Assembly (NCBI RefSeq): GCF_036711975.1
Contig: NC_091966.1
Span: 40,059,501 to 40,123,500, forward strand
Origin: Onthophagus taurus
Taxonomy: Eukaryota > Arthropoda > Insecta > Coleoptera > Scarabaeidae
Length of the DNA: 64,000 nucleotides
Direction: 5' to 3'
In this document: one piece after another, positions 45,313 through 57,309 of the stretch
Layout: the number at the start of each line of letters is the position of its first letter
Numbering within the stretch: position 1 is the stretch's first letter
Translations under genes and position numbers: made by a program
The notes under the pieces: generated by a model
Told to the model about the DNA's origin: nothing
What the model saw: only the letters and a program-made list of their open reading frames with translations
Databases searched by the model: none

Positions 45313-45635
45313 GTAAGAAAATCAAATACTACTTACAAAATGCAAATTCATTTTCTTTGATCTTGTAGCATGAGGTTATGTTTTGGAGGTAAAAATTTCC
45401 CCCTATTCCTTAACCTTACTATCGGTTGTGGTGGGGGTAACATTTAATTACGTCACTTTTGAACCAATGACAACATTGTGATTTGTGTCCCGAAGAAAAA
45501 TGTTGATGATTAATTGATTTAGGATAGTTGGTTTGCGCAAATTCAAAATTTTTTTGGTTTAAATGATGATTTTAATCAATTTTGATCAATTATGACTCAA
45601 CTTGTTTATAATTTGACATTAAAATAATGTTTCCA

Positions 45636-47300
45636 TTAAGTTGCCATAGAAACACGGTCTTTACCGAGTTTCTAGACGATATTAACAATCCTAAAAACAT
45701 TTGACTTTACTTTTGGACAGGCAATTAGATAACAAATACTGTTTTTAATTGTCAATGAGTTGCAAGAGTATTTGGACACATTTGCAATGTTGGCATTGAG
45801 TGACAAATTTTTATTTCTCAGGAACACAATGTCAAAAAATTATTTAAAATTCGCGAGTAATGTCAAAACTTAATGGCTTGCTTAATTTTTTCGTTGAAAA
45901 TTTTTGAAACAACGTCAATGTGACATTTATGTAGTGACAGATATGATCACTTGATTTATCAGCAATATTGAGATATTTATGTAACAAAATTCCTCTCTCT
46001 TTGTGTATTAATAATCACAAAAACATTGACCGATTGATATTTTTATCTACAAAATAAAATTATTCGGTTGTCAAGAGGGTTGCAGAAATTTTGCTGATTG
46101 AGTAATTTCGCATTATTACACATAAACATCATTCATTTCCATTTGGCATGTGACAGATAAGAAATGACAGTTAATTTTGACAGATTATTTAAAAAAAAAT
46201 TCTTTTCCTCCAACTTGTCATAATAACCAAGCCTTCTACGCCGAGTCTCTAAACGTTGTATTAACCGTCACGAAAACGTCGATTCGCTGTTATTTTTAGA
46301 AAGCTAAATAATAAGCAATATTATTTATGCGTCAAGTGGGTTGCGAAATTAACAATGTATTTAACAACGTTGTCGTTATTTCGATGTTTCGAATAATACC
46401 AAAAAGTATTCTTCTGGTTTACTTGTAATGTCAAAAAATCAATATGACTCATCATGCCCTACTTGATACTTTTTGTTACTTTTTGATACCTTTTGCAACC
46501 CTCCATCTGGATTTATCATCTACATATCATGACATAATGATGATATTCAATAAGGGTCAAGGACGTGTTATTAAATGAAGCGTGTTCAGAAATCGTACTT
46601 GGCCTATTTTGACAGTGATGCCAACTATTTAATTAAAGTTTCATAAACAATGAGTACTTTTAATAATAAAAAAAAGATATTGTTGATAATTTCAAATAAT
46701 TAAGCAAACATGTTTCGAAATATTTTTCTTTCAAGTTGTCACAAAAACAAGGCGGAGACGCCATATCTCCGTACGATGTATTAACAATCATAAAAACATC
46801 GACTAATTGTTATTTTTAGTTATATGAGATGCGCATATTGAACAATTTCCTATTATTTAGCAACCATTAGCATCAAATAACATCAAAAATCGATGAGTCA
46901 CCATTACTTGGTGCTCTTGGGGCGTGTTCATGTTTTGTGTTATTTAATAATAAATTAATGCATTTCATGCAATTTATATATCACGACATAAATCAGTAAG
47001 GGTCAAGGACGTGGTCATATACCGCGGATTTTGACAGTGTTGCCAAGTAGTCACTTAATGTCTCATAATGGAATCGATATTTTTAATCATTTAATCTAAA
47101 CTTTTATGTCTTCTTTTATATCTTGCGAAATTAATGTCTAAAACGATATATTTCTTTCAAGTTGCCATAGTAACACAGCCTGCTTCTTAGCCTCTCTGAA
47201 CATTGTATTAACTAACACAAAAACGTTGGCTCCTTCTTGCTTTTAGCAGAAATCTAGGTAAGAAACAATATTATTAATTCGCCAAGTGGGTTGCGGAACT
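45636..47300 (+). repeat. Diverged ~0.5-kb repeat units, left group
   Basis: A module reading TTTCAAGTTGTCATAATAAC, then TCTGAACxxTGTATTAAC, then ACAAAAACATCGGCTGATTG and TTATTTTTAG is found at about 45636, 46203, 46728 and 47149 (spacings 567, 525, 421). Between modules lie GGGTCAAGGACGTG and TTTGACAGTGTTGCCAAG boxes (46550-46630, 46990-47045). The units are old (many substitutions) but clearly homologous to the right group at 55880-56900. Confidence 0.7.
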
Positions 47301-47900
47301 TTATGACGCATTAATAATGTTGAATCTTATGAGAATATTGAAATTTAATGTGTCCAAAATGTATATTTTACTTTTTGACGAAGTTTTCTGAGTTTTGAGC
47401 AGAATATCTACTTCAGCAAAATAAAAATTTTCATCTTCCCTCGACCTAGTTAATGTTTTGAGAGGAAACGATATTTGAAACCACGCCCCGAGGCGTAATC
47501 CGTTGTTGAGATTGCTTTAAGCGTGGATGAAGGAGGTAAGAAAACACTAAAGACTGAACCAAATGAAGCAAATCAATACTTTCAATATTTGGAATTCTTC
47601 TCTCGTAACTTGTTTTATTCGATGAACATTCTACAACTTATTAGTACACCTACACTTAATACAAAAAGAAAATTTCCTGAGTAACACTCCATTTTTTTCC
47701 AACATCTTAAAGCTAACGTAGTGATAATCTAGCTTTATAAAACCATATCGAAGTGATGCAACAACATTAAATTTAGTTTTAGTTTTCGATTAGAACTCCA
47801 TTATTTATCGTTATGGGTTTTTTAACGCTCGATTAAATTTAACAGAGCTGTCATTGACGTTTGCAAAAAGGTTTAGAAGTTAATAAGACGATTAATGTTC
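47301..47900. other. Spacer between repeat groups
   Basis: No gene or repeat recognised, apart from sequence that grades into the TTAA-rich array. Confidence 0.35.
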
Positions 47901-50760
47901 AACAACAATGTTACAAAACACATTGAAATTAACTAAAATAAGATTATTAATGACTTTCATGCCATTCTCTATATCAGTTTCGCTTTTAGAACACTTAAAT
48001 ACTACTTCCATCGATTAGCTTGACGATAATACGACCGGAATTGAGGTATATAAAATTATCTGAAGCTAAAAGTCATCTTAGATTTATTACGACCCTAACC
48101 CGGACTTAACATTCGATTACCGTTAGGTTAAGCTTCGATTACCATTCAATTTAGGTTTTTTTATATCCATTTTGGCGTCAACTAGATCCAAACGTTTTCT
48201 GCAGTTAGTTAACTCATCTTTATTAAAAACTTAACGAAACTTTGCCGATTAACTTTTGATTAAAGTTAACGTGACATTGATAAAATTCACTGAACATGAA
48301 GTTAATGTTGTGTTAAAGATCTAATTGAGGTCTAATTGAACTCTATAAAACTTAATTTAGTTGAATTAGACTTATTGCGACGTTAATCAGTAATGATCAT
48401 CCGCTTAACTTTGGGTTAAGCATTTCAATAATAACTGAGTTTTATAATACCGAAAAATTTGTGAATCTATTTTAGATTCATTCCGACCATAATCCGGCGT
48501 CAACATTCGATTAACGTTAAGTTAAACATTGATTACCATTCTAGTCGCACTTTACTGCATTTTAGTCGGACAGCTTCGATTAGAATTAACATGACCCTGA
48601 TAATCTTATAAAATTCTTTTTGGCTTTAACGCAACCTCAACACGATTAACATTATTAGCACTTATTTTTGATAGAATATGATGTTAATTTTGTGCTAAAG
48701 ACCATTATTCTCGAGCGCTCGCTTTTAGAACACTTAATTACGACTTAGCTTGAAGATAACACGACCCTAATTGAGCTCTGTAAAATTATCATAAGCTGAA
48801 AGTCGTCTTAGGTTTATTACGACCCGGAGTTAACATTCGATTAACGTTAGGTTAAGCTTCGATTACCATTCGATTTAGATTTTTTATATCCGTTTTAGCG
48901 TCAACAAGATCCAAATGTTTTCTGCGGTAAGTTAACTTAGTCTTTATTAAAAAATTTAAGGAACTTTTTGCCGATTTTGGTTAAAGTTAACATGACGTTG
49001 ATGTTATAAAATTCACTGAACATGCAATTAATGTTTTGTTAAAGATCATTATTACGCTAATTGAACTCTATAAAACTTAATTTAGTTAATTTAGAGTTAT
49101 TGCGACGGTAACCAGTAGTTTTCATCTGATTAACGTTCATTAAGCATTTTAATTATGACTTTGATCGAATAGCTTGAAGTTAAGACGACGCTAATTGAGC
49201 TTTATAAATCTTAAAAAATTGTGGTCCCATTTTAGACTCATTGTGAACATAACCCGGCGTTAACATTCAATTAACGTTAAGTTATGCACTGATTAGCGTT
49301 CGATTTCGGTTTTATCAGATCCAGCTTTAAAAGCTGAATCACGTTTTTAGTCGAAAAACTTTCGGTTAGTGTTAACATGGCGTTGATAATCTTATAACAT
49401 TCTTTTTAGATTTAACGCAAGGTCAATACAAATTGATCGCACGATTAACATTATTAGTACATTTTTGATAGAATATGACATTAATGTTGTGCTGACAACC
49501 ATTATTCAATTATCGATGGCTTTTAGAATACTAAATTACAACTTTGATCGAATAGTTTGAAGTTAACTCGACGCTAATTGACCTTTGTAAAACTGTGACC
49601 TAATTCAAGTGCTGCTATTTATTGACGAACGTGTACTTAAAGATTTGTGAATCCATTTTGGACTAATTGCGACCCTAACCTGGAGTTAACATTCGATTAA
49701 CGTCAAGTTAAGCATGGATTAGCATTCAATTTAGGTTTTATCAGATCCAATTTTTTTAAACTAACCGCGCTTTTAGTCAGAGAGCTTCGGTTAGAGTTAA
49801 CATGATGTTGATAATGTTAATAAGTTCATTTTTAATTTAATTCGACGTCTAAACAACCTTAACACACGATTAATATTGAATTAATATTGTGTTGAAGACC
49901 GTTATTCAATTACCGATGCAGTTTAGAATAGTAAATTACAACTTTGATCAAATAGTATGAAGTAAACCCGACACTAATTGAGCTTTGTAGAACAATGATC
50001 TAATTAAGATGCTGCTATGTGCTGACGAACGTATTTTAGAGATTTGTGAACTCATCTTGAACTACTTGCGACCTTAACCCGGTGTTAATATCTGATTAAC
50101 GTTCGGTTAAGCATTGATTAACATTCAATTTAAGTTTTATCAGACCAAATTTTATAATCTAAGCTCGATTTTCGTCGGATAGCTTCAGTTAGGGTTAATA
50201 TTACACTGATAATCTTATAAAATTCTTTTTGGATTTAATGCAACGTCAAAACAACCTTAACGCCCGATTAACATTATTAGCACATACTTTTGATAGTATA
50301 TGACATTAATATTGTATTGACTACCATTATTCAATTACCGATGGCTTTTAGAACTAAATTACAACTTTGATCGAAAAGTTTGAAGTTAAAAACGCTAATT
50401 GAACTTTGTAGAACTGTGATCTAATTAAGATGCTGCAATTTGTTAACGAACGAGTTTTATAGATTTCTTAACCCATTTTGTACTAATTGCGACCTTAACC
50501 CGGAATTAATGTCGGATTAACGCTAAGTTAACCATTGATTAACCTTCAATTTAGGTTTTATCAGATCAAATATTTATAAACTAACCGCAATGTTAGTCGG
50601 AGAGCTTCGGTTAGAGTTAACATGACGCTCACAATCTTATAAAACTCTTTTGTGATTTAACGCAACGCTACAACAAACTTAACAAATGATTAACATTCGG
50701 TTAAGCATTGATTAGCGTTCGATTTCGGCTGTATCAGATCCAGATTGGACTCAACAAGAT
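47900..50760. repeat. Degenerate ~400-bp TTAA-rich tandem array, about seven units
   Basis: The marker CCCGG(A/C)(G/A)TTAACATTCGATTAACGTTA-like recurs at about 48108, 48495, 48828, 49255, 49678, 50083 and 50503 (spacings 333-427). Each unit also has GCTTCGGTTAGAGTTAACAT-like, TTATAAAATTC and TTTTAGAAxACTAAATTAC-like blocks in the same order. GTTAA/TTAAC words are extremely frequent. Units are diverged, so this is an old array. No ORF is maintained. Confidence 0.8.
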
Positions 50761-51084
50761 CTAAACGCATCAGCTGTCTCAGAGCTAATTTAATTTACGC
50801 CAACATTCATCAGATTTTAACCAATTAATTGGGGATGAGAACAATCAGAGCAAAAGTGATCTTTGAATTACTATAATCTTTCACAGCACAAAAGGAAATC
50901 TCGACCTCGGGTACAATTATACGTTGAGAACTTCGTCTTGAAACCAAGATCGTTAATAACACGTCGTTGGAATACTTTCATTGTTTTCAACTATATCCAC
51001 ATCTTTTTAAGAATTTTCCAAACTAATCAAGGATTATGTGATAACGCGCAAGGATTTTTACAGCATTTTCTAACATTTCAAATT

Positions 51085-51130
51085 ATATTGTCTTACTAGT
51101 TTCGGTAAAATGTCATCATCAGAGATAAGA
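51085..51130 (-). ncRNA. Second hammerhead-like motif (canonical core, weak stem II)
   Basis: On the minus strand: TCTTATCT (51130-51123), core CTGATGA (51122-51116), a 12-base stem II region, GAAA (51103-51100), CTAGT mini stem III, cleavage triplet GTA, then AGACAATAT. The distal part of stem I pairs with mismatches; the proximal TCT/AGA pairs. Stem II (TGACATTTTACC) pairs poorly. It shares CCGAAACTAGT(A/C)AGAC with the motif at 10677, so both descend from one element family. Probably decayed. Confidence 0.35.
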
Positions 51131-51514
51131 TACAAAAATTTTGGTTACGGTTAAGTAAACCGTTGCTATTAGAAAATAATTCTGTAAATAATGTATTTAG
51201 CTTTATTTGTCCAATTATTATAAGGAAGAAACTTTATTTATAAATATTATTTTATTAAATAATTTTACCACGTTTTATCTTAATTTAATTTGATATTATT
51301 TTTGTGATTTCTTTTATAAACAGATTCGGCTGATGATCGTTTTAAATAACTGAAACCGGAGCGAAAATAATTAACTTTACTGAACCATTCCTTGGAATAT
51401 ATGTAAACAGAAATAACTCCGGTACGTTTCGAAAAATCAGCTGTGGAGATCCCAAAGAAGGTAGTGGGTGCGGTTCGTTTCGTTAGCTATGGTAAATAAA
51501 GATAACCTTTTTAG

Positions 51515-51876
51515 TTGTCGCCATGGGATGGTCGCGCCATCATAGAGACGTTGTAGTGGAGGCTTACTTCAAGAATAACGAGTCTATTGCTAAAACGCAA
51601 ACGGCGTTTCGCAAATATTTTGATTTGGACGGAGACGATGCTGTTCCAAATCGAAAAACGATATTGCTTTGGACTTTAGGATTACGCCAAACTGGATCTG
51701 AGCCGAAGAAGAAGCCTCCCGAACATCCTAAGAATGTTAAAACACCAGAAAGGAACGCTGAAGAGCAGGATTCGATTGAAAAGTTGCCATCGCGTTCAAC
51801 ACGGAAACATGATGTAGATTTTGGGATTTCCGACAGAAGTCCGGGACGAATTTTTAACGATGACGTTCTACAAAAG
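51515..51876 (+). CDS. Isolated DUF4817/HTH exon with splice sites on both sides
   Basis: An ATG at 51523 opens 118 uninterrupted codons, MGWSRHHRDVVVEAYFKNNE onward, with AFRKYFDLDGDDAVPNRKTI, LGLRQTGS, PEHPKNVKTPERN and RSTRKHDVDFGISDRSPGRI. This is the paired HTH N-terminus of mariner-related transposases (first HTH, then a KTPE(R/N) linker, then a second HTH). It ends at CAAAAG|GTAAAA, a donor, and is preceded by CCTTTTTAG|TTGTCGCC, an acceptor, so it looks like an internal exon. No DDE domain follows within 2 kb. Relatives of this transposase type are intronless, which favours a captured (domesticated) exon; a decaying element with chance splice signals is the alternative. It lies among the repeat groups of 45-57 kb. 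Confidence 0.5.
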
Positions 51877-51960
51877 GTAAAAAAAACGTTTTTGTATCTA
51901 CATTTGGAACAAAGAATTTTTGGTTATACCTCGTATCAATATATTAAATCATATATTTTT

Positions 51961-52470
51961 TAATCGAGCGCTAATTGGTGCTTAACGCAACCTTAATTCA
52001 AGTTTAATTTTACTAGAGTTCATTTAATGAAAAAATGTTTTTTATAAAACTTTAATCGAGCTCAGATATCTAATGAAATGATCTTCGACGTACCGTTAAT
52101 GTCAGTTGTCAAAATCTTAATCGAACGTTAATCGACGGGTAACTTATCAGAAAGTTTTAGCAAGATTTTAAATATTCCAGCATTTCTTGCTACACTTTTG
52201 CAAATGTTGTTAAATCCCTGCTGAATAAATATGTTTGAAGGGTGAGTGTAAGTTTTGCTTTTCAAATACACTGTTGGAAATAATTCACTAGCACACCTTG
52301 TATAATCTGAACGCGTGAAGATAAATTCATAATATTTGCGAAGCATGAAGGTTTAATGTAGACCAGCTTATTCAGCGAGTTTCGAATTTTTCTAAGACCG
52401 AAGTGAGTTGGAGATACCGGTCGTTTTTAGTGTGGTGTGAGGGACCAGTTTGTTGTCGTATTCTGTGCGC
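51961..52470. other. No feature recognised
   Basis: About 0.5 kb between the HTH exon and the Tc1-type relic. The short minus-strand open frames here show no family resemblance. Confidence 0.35.
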
Positions 52471-52471
52471 A

Positions 52472-52731
52472 ATGGAAGGGCGATTCTGGTACTTAAGCGA
52501 GATTGAGCGACGAATTGTTGTGGATATGCGTATTGTGGAGGGTGTATCGTTCCGCGAAATTGCGCGTCGTCTGAAGCGGTCGTTATCGGCAGTGCAACGG
52601 GCATGGCAAGAATGGTATGAGCTAGGACGTACGCGGCCAGGACGGCCCCGCGCAACTACAGCAAGTGAGGATCGTGCCCTTGTGGTCAGCGCTTTACTGG
52701 CGCGTACGTCCTCTTCAATGGAATGGGTATG
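52472..52731 (+). pseudogene. Tc1-type transposase N-terminal fragment
   Basis: MEGRFWYLSEIERRIVVDMR, then GVSFREIARRLKRSLSAVQR and RTRPGRPRATTASEDR are the first HTH, the GRPR AT-hook-like linker and the start of the second HTH of a Tc1-like transposase. The frame is intact up to 52731, where it is cut by a piece of the 181-bp satellite. The base composition is clearly more GC-rich than the surroundings, as expected for a recently arrived element. Confidence 0.75.
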
Positions 52732-52805
52732 TAGAGATGAGTTAAAAAATCATAACAATGATGTTTATGGGAAATAAGACGTTATTTATGGCACATTAAA
52801 TCTTG
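52732..52805. repeat. Single stray fragment of the 181-bp satellite
   Basis: GTAGAGATGAGTTAAAAAAT, then GTTTATGGGAAATAAG and ATTTATGGCACATTAAATCT correspond to the core of the units at 53.9-55.4 kb. It joins the Tc1 fragment directly to the LINE fragment. Confidence 0.8.
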
Positions 52806-53545
52806 ATTCGATGAAGTCTACTCCTATTGAAACGCTTAATGTTGAAGCTATGGAACCACAACTTAACTTCAGTCGCAATTTCTTATCGACGAAGCAGATG
52901 GTTCGAAGAATCATAAAACGTTTCAGGCTAAAGTCGCTAAGTTAGCAGTGGAGGTCACGGGTAGGTTCTGGAACAACCAAAGTTTCCAAGTACTACCTTT
53001 TTGGAGTACTTTGGCACGCATCAAGTTATTCCTCCTTATGGGAATGATGTTTGGGAAAATAAAGAATTGTTTGTTGAAACTCTGCAGTTGATAGAGTGTA
53101 GTTTAGTTCTTTATACTGATGCTTCCAAATCTGCAAGAGGTGGTGTTGGTTGTGCTTTTTTGATGCCCACTATTGATTACCATGCCAATTTTAAACTTAA
53201 TCCATCCACTACTATTTTTTGCGGCGGAAGCAATAGCAATTTTATAGTATACTATCTATAAAGCACAGGAAACATTTTTCGACGTACTAACTGTTATAGT
53301 GGAAATTTTGAACAATGTCACTTTTATGGGTGAAGGCTCTGGTTTTGTCTTTAATGAGCGTGTAGATAATGTAGATATCTGCAGGGAGAAAGTTGTAAAG
53401 GGTGCAAACTGGTGCAGATACTGGAATCAAACATATCAGCACAGGCAGACTCAGTACATTCGAGTTAATCCTCGTGTACTTTATCATCAATGGTATACTG
53501 GGCGTGACGTTTCTAGACATTTCTTCGTAACCGTGTCCATCTAAT
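52806..53545 (+). pseudogene. LINE fragment: thumb, RNase H and C-terminal tail
   Basis: Plus-strand codons in several frames give TPIETLNVEAMEPQLNFSRN (end of the reverse transcriptase), then LYTDASKSARGGVGCAFLMP (start of the RNase H domain, with the first catalytic Asp), and then REKVVKGANWCRYWNQTYQH with VNPRVLYHQW, the C-terminal segment of I/jockey-like LINEs. Frameshifts near 53220 and stops break it, and the middle of RNase H is deleted. Confidence 0.7.
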
Positions 53546-53850
53546 AAAATTAATATTTTACAGTTTCCCAATTGTTCGTGTCGTTTTGAGTTATTTTTCA
53601 ACTGCGATAAATACGAATCGTTTATCCGGAATTTATCAGTTCTTTGCTATCGCATGTTTTCTTCTTGCCACTTGATGTTGTAACGATTTTAAGCAGAAAT
53701 TGTTTTGAGATTTTTAAAATTATTTTTGTTTTCATGAGGAAGAGTTTTTGATTTGATATCTTTCAGTTAAATTACTTCTTGTGAATGTTGAACGTTAGAT
53801 TAATTTCCTTTTTGCAATGCACTAGGATTCCGCAGAGCATAAAAAGAATC

Positions 53851-55400
53851 TTGATTAAATTTGCTTTCAAATGTTCTTTATTTCATTGTTATATCTCAAT
53901 TAGGTTTAGAGATACGAATGTTTAAACTTATGATTTCAGTAATCGATAACAATCGGACATGCAGAGATGGGTTTAAAAAATCATAACTTCGATGTTTATG
54001 GGAAATAAGAAATTATTTATGGCACATTAAATCTTGATTAAATTTGCTTTAAAACGTTCTTTATTTCATTGTTATATCTCAATTCGTTTTTGAGATACCA
54101 ATGTTTAAACTTATTATTTCAAGTCGGTAACAATCAAACGTGCAGAGATGGATTTAAAAAATCATAACTTCCATGTTTGTGGGAAACAAGAAATTATTTA
54201 TGGCACATTAAATCTTGATTAAATTTGCTTTAAAACGTTCTTTATTTCATTGTTATATCTCAATTCGTTTTTGAGATACGAATGTTTAAACTTATTATTT
54301 CAAATCGATAACAATCAAACATGCACAGATGGGTTTAAAAAATTGTAACTTCGATGTTTATGGGAAATAAGAAATTATTTATGGCACATTAAATCTTTAT
54401 TAAATTTTGCTTTAAAACGTTCTATATTTCATTATTATATCTCAATTCGTTTTTGAGATACGAATGTTCAAACTTATTATTTCAAATCGGTAACAATCAA
54501 ACGTGCAGAGATGGGTTTAAATAATCATAACTTCGATGTTTATGGGAAATAAGAAATTATTTCTGGCACATTAAATCTTCATTAAATTTGCTTTAAAACG
54601 TTCTTTATTTCATAGTTATATCTCAAATCGTTTCTGAGATACGAATGTTTAAACTTGTTATTTCAAATCGGTAACAATCAAATATGCAAAGATGTGTTTA
54701 AAAAATCATAACTTCGATGTTTATGGGAAATAAGAAATTATTTATGGCACATTAAATCTTGATGAAATTTGCTTTAAAATGTTCTTTGTTTGATTGTTAT
54801 ATCTCGTTTCGTTGTTGAGATACGAAAGTTTAAACTTATTATTTCAAGTCGGTAACAATCAAACGTGCAGAGATGGGTTTAAAAAACCATAACTTTCATG
54901 TTTGTGGGAAACAAGAAATTATTTACGGCACATTAAATCTTGATTAAATTTGCTTTAAAACGTTCTTTATTTCATTGTTATATCTTAATTTGTTTCTGAG
55001 ATACGATTTTTCAAAGTTATTATTTCAAATCGGTAACAATCAGACATGCCAAGATGGGTTTAAAAACCATAACTTCGATGTTTTTGGAAAATAAGAAATT
55101 ATTTATGGCACATTACATCTGGATTAAATTTGCTTTAAAACTTTCTTCATATCATTGTTATATCTTAATTTGTTTCTGAGATACGATTTTTCAAAGTTAT
55201 TATTTCAAATCGGTAACAATCAGACATGCCAAGATGGGTTTAAAAACCATAACTTCGATGTTTTTGGAAAATAAGAAATTATTTATGGCACATTACATCT
55301 GGATTAAATTTGCTTTAAAACTTTCTTCATATCATTGTTATATCTCAAATCGTTTTTGAGGTACGACCTTTTAAAATTATTATTTCAAATCGATGAACAG
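53851..55400. repeat. 181-bp satellite array, about eight and a half units
   Basis: The mark GCAGAGATGGGTTTAAAA or its variants lies at 53961, 54142, 54323, 54505, 54686, 54867, 55048 and 55228: a period of 180-182 bp. Each unit carries GTTTATGGGAAATAAGAAAT, TTATTTCATTGTTATATCTC and GAGATACGAATGTTTAAAC. The last two units are nearly identical. The period is close to a nucleosome repeat length. Confidence 0.93.
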
Positions 55401-55879
55401 AAATGGCTTTGATTAATGTAATTCAATGAACCTTTCAGTTTTGTTTTTGTACATTTTGGTTCAGTGTATGTAATATTAATAGATTTAACCAGGTGGCGCC
55501 ACACTTTGATGTGTCAAAAAACCAAGGCGTGGTCTCCAATGGTTGAAGGATTCTAAAATAGCTTGTTCATTACTTCGCTTTGACAATATCCTTCTGCCGG
55601 TGACTCCGCTGATTTCGCGAATTAGCAAATAGTTATTTGAAGTTTTTTACTCAAAATCATAAATTTGTGTATACATATCATCAAAATGCCTTGATATGGC
55701 TTCTAAGAGTATGCTATAAAAGCACACCAGTTAATTTTACAGTGTCGTCAAAAATCAATATGAGTCATCTGCTTGATACATCTTGGGGCGTTGCCGTGTT
55801 ATTTATCATAAAATACCTCAAAAAATAATTACGATATTCGTCACGGTATCATACATCATCATAACATATTGTTGCTATC

Positions 55880-56910
55880 CTACGGGTCAAGGACCTACTT
55901 GTATGACGCGTCGCTGAGAAACCGCAGTTGGCCTATTCTGACAGTGTTGCCAAATTTATTTAGTTAAAGTTAAAAGTTTCGCAACCGATCGATACTTTAA
56001 AATAAAGATAGCATCAATAAATTCACGTAATCAAACGAATATCTTGCGAAATGAACCTCCAAAACAATGTTTTCCTTTCAAGTTGTCATAATAACGCGGC
56101 CTGCTTCTCCTCGCCTCTGAACTAACTGCATTAACGATCGTGAAAACATCGGCTGATTGTTATTTTTAGCAAATTAGATAAAAAGTGATTTATTTATTCT
56201 TCGTTGCTATCTTGATTTAAGAGTGATGTCAAAAATCAATATGAACCAACATACTCAGATCTAATAACTCGGCATCAATTAATGTGATTTGGCATTAGAA
56301 ATTTCATCATGTTAAAGGGCTAAGGTGTGACGAGTTGGACGATTTTGACACAAAGAGAGTTTATTTAATGATTTAACCTTAAAATTAGTTGAGTTGATGA
56401 CATAAACGTCTAAAATGATGTTTCTTTGTTTTGTTGATCTTGTTGTATCAGTAATCCTAAAAACATGATGATTAGGAATTTTTGATCTAGAATAAATAAG
56501 AAATAATGTGTCATGTGAAGTGGATTATGAGGGAAATATATTAGCACTTAATTGATATTTGCAATTACTCAACAAATAAAATCTCCATAAAAATCATATT
56601 GCGCATGCGCGAAATAAATTATTAATTAATTTATTTTTAAATTGGCTATCTTGATTAATGAAGTTACGATGCGTTTTTGATTTAATTTATTAATTAATTG
56701 GGTTAAATTAATAAATCGAAAACGTCACTTCTACATTGACAGGTTTGATAGCTCGATTTGACATTAGGGGCATAGTACGTCATGATATTCAGTAAAGGTC
56801 AAACACGTGGTTATTAAGCGAGGCGGCCCGAGTCGTTGAGAGATCGCAGTTGGCCGATTTGACAGTGTTGCCAAGTGAATCTATCTATTTTTTTTTTCTT
56901 TGTAACAAAA
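55880..56910 (+). repeat. Diverged ~0.5-kb repeat units, right group
   Basis: GGGTCAAGGACCT (55883), CTGACAGTGTTGCCAAA (about 55940), TTTCAAGTTGTCATAATAAC (56076) and AAAACATCGGCTGATTGTTA repeat the order of the left group. A weaker second unit follows, with TTTGACAGTGTTGCCAAGTG at about 56858. Homology to 46550-47260 is obvious, although 8 kb of other sequence lies between. Confidence 0.7.
56599..56612. promoter_or_regulatory. NRF1-type palindrome
   Basis: TTGCGCATGCGCGA matches the NRF1/erect wing consensus core GCGCATGCGC. One of three such sites in 45-57.4 kb. Confidence 0.4.
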
Positions 56911-57029
56911 TCGATACTTAAATAATGAAATATAATTTTGCGAAATAAAAACTTGTTTTCCAAAAAAATCGTTGAAAAATAACGCAGAACTTGGCAAAAT
57001 TTTTTTTATTTTTGAGTTGTTATACGCGT

Positions 57030-57193
57030 GCGTAGCCGCCATTTTAGGAGATACCTCACCGTCAGGTCTCGCAGGACCGTAACAGAACCGTACCGCTACC
57101 AGTAGTAGGAAACTTGGCGTACCAGAACTTCATTTCGTGTTAATTACCGTGTTTTCTTATTAATTAAACCGCCCAAGAGAACCAATTTTTTTG
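57030..57193 (+). promoter_or_regulatory. Candidate promoter and noncoding first exon
   Basis: GC-rich relative to the neighbourhood, with GCCGCCATTTT (complement of AAAATGGCGGC, a YY1/PHO-type core) at about 57045. A good donor, TTTTTTTG|GTAAGCATC, lies at 57193/57194. No long frame. Resembles 45120-45312 in layout. Confidence 0.33.
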
Positions 57194-57309
57194 GTAAGCA
57201 TCTCATCATGATTTCTTTTTTTCTTTGTTGTTGTTTATTTAGGTACTTTTGGTCGAGTTTCGGTTAAGATTTACGTTTATGGTAGACCTAACATACATAA
57301 CATAGATAA

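Noticed and set aside
51330-51360. A further CTGATGA...GAAAC word resembling a hammerhead
   Set aside because: Flanking arms do not pair as stem I and no minimal stem III or cleavage triplet is in place.
52700-52745. Splice donor after the Tc1-type HTH (GAATGG|GTATGTAG)
   Set aside because: The sequence from 52732 is the satellite fragment, so the frame is cut by a junction rather than by an intron.
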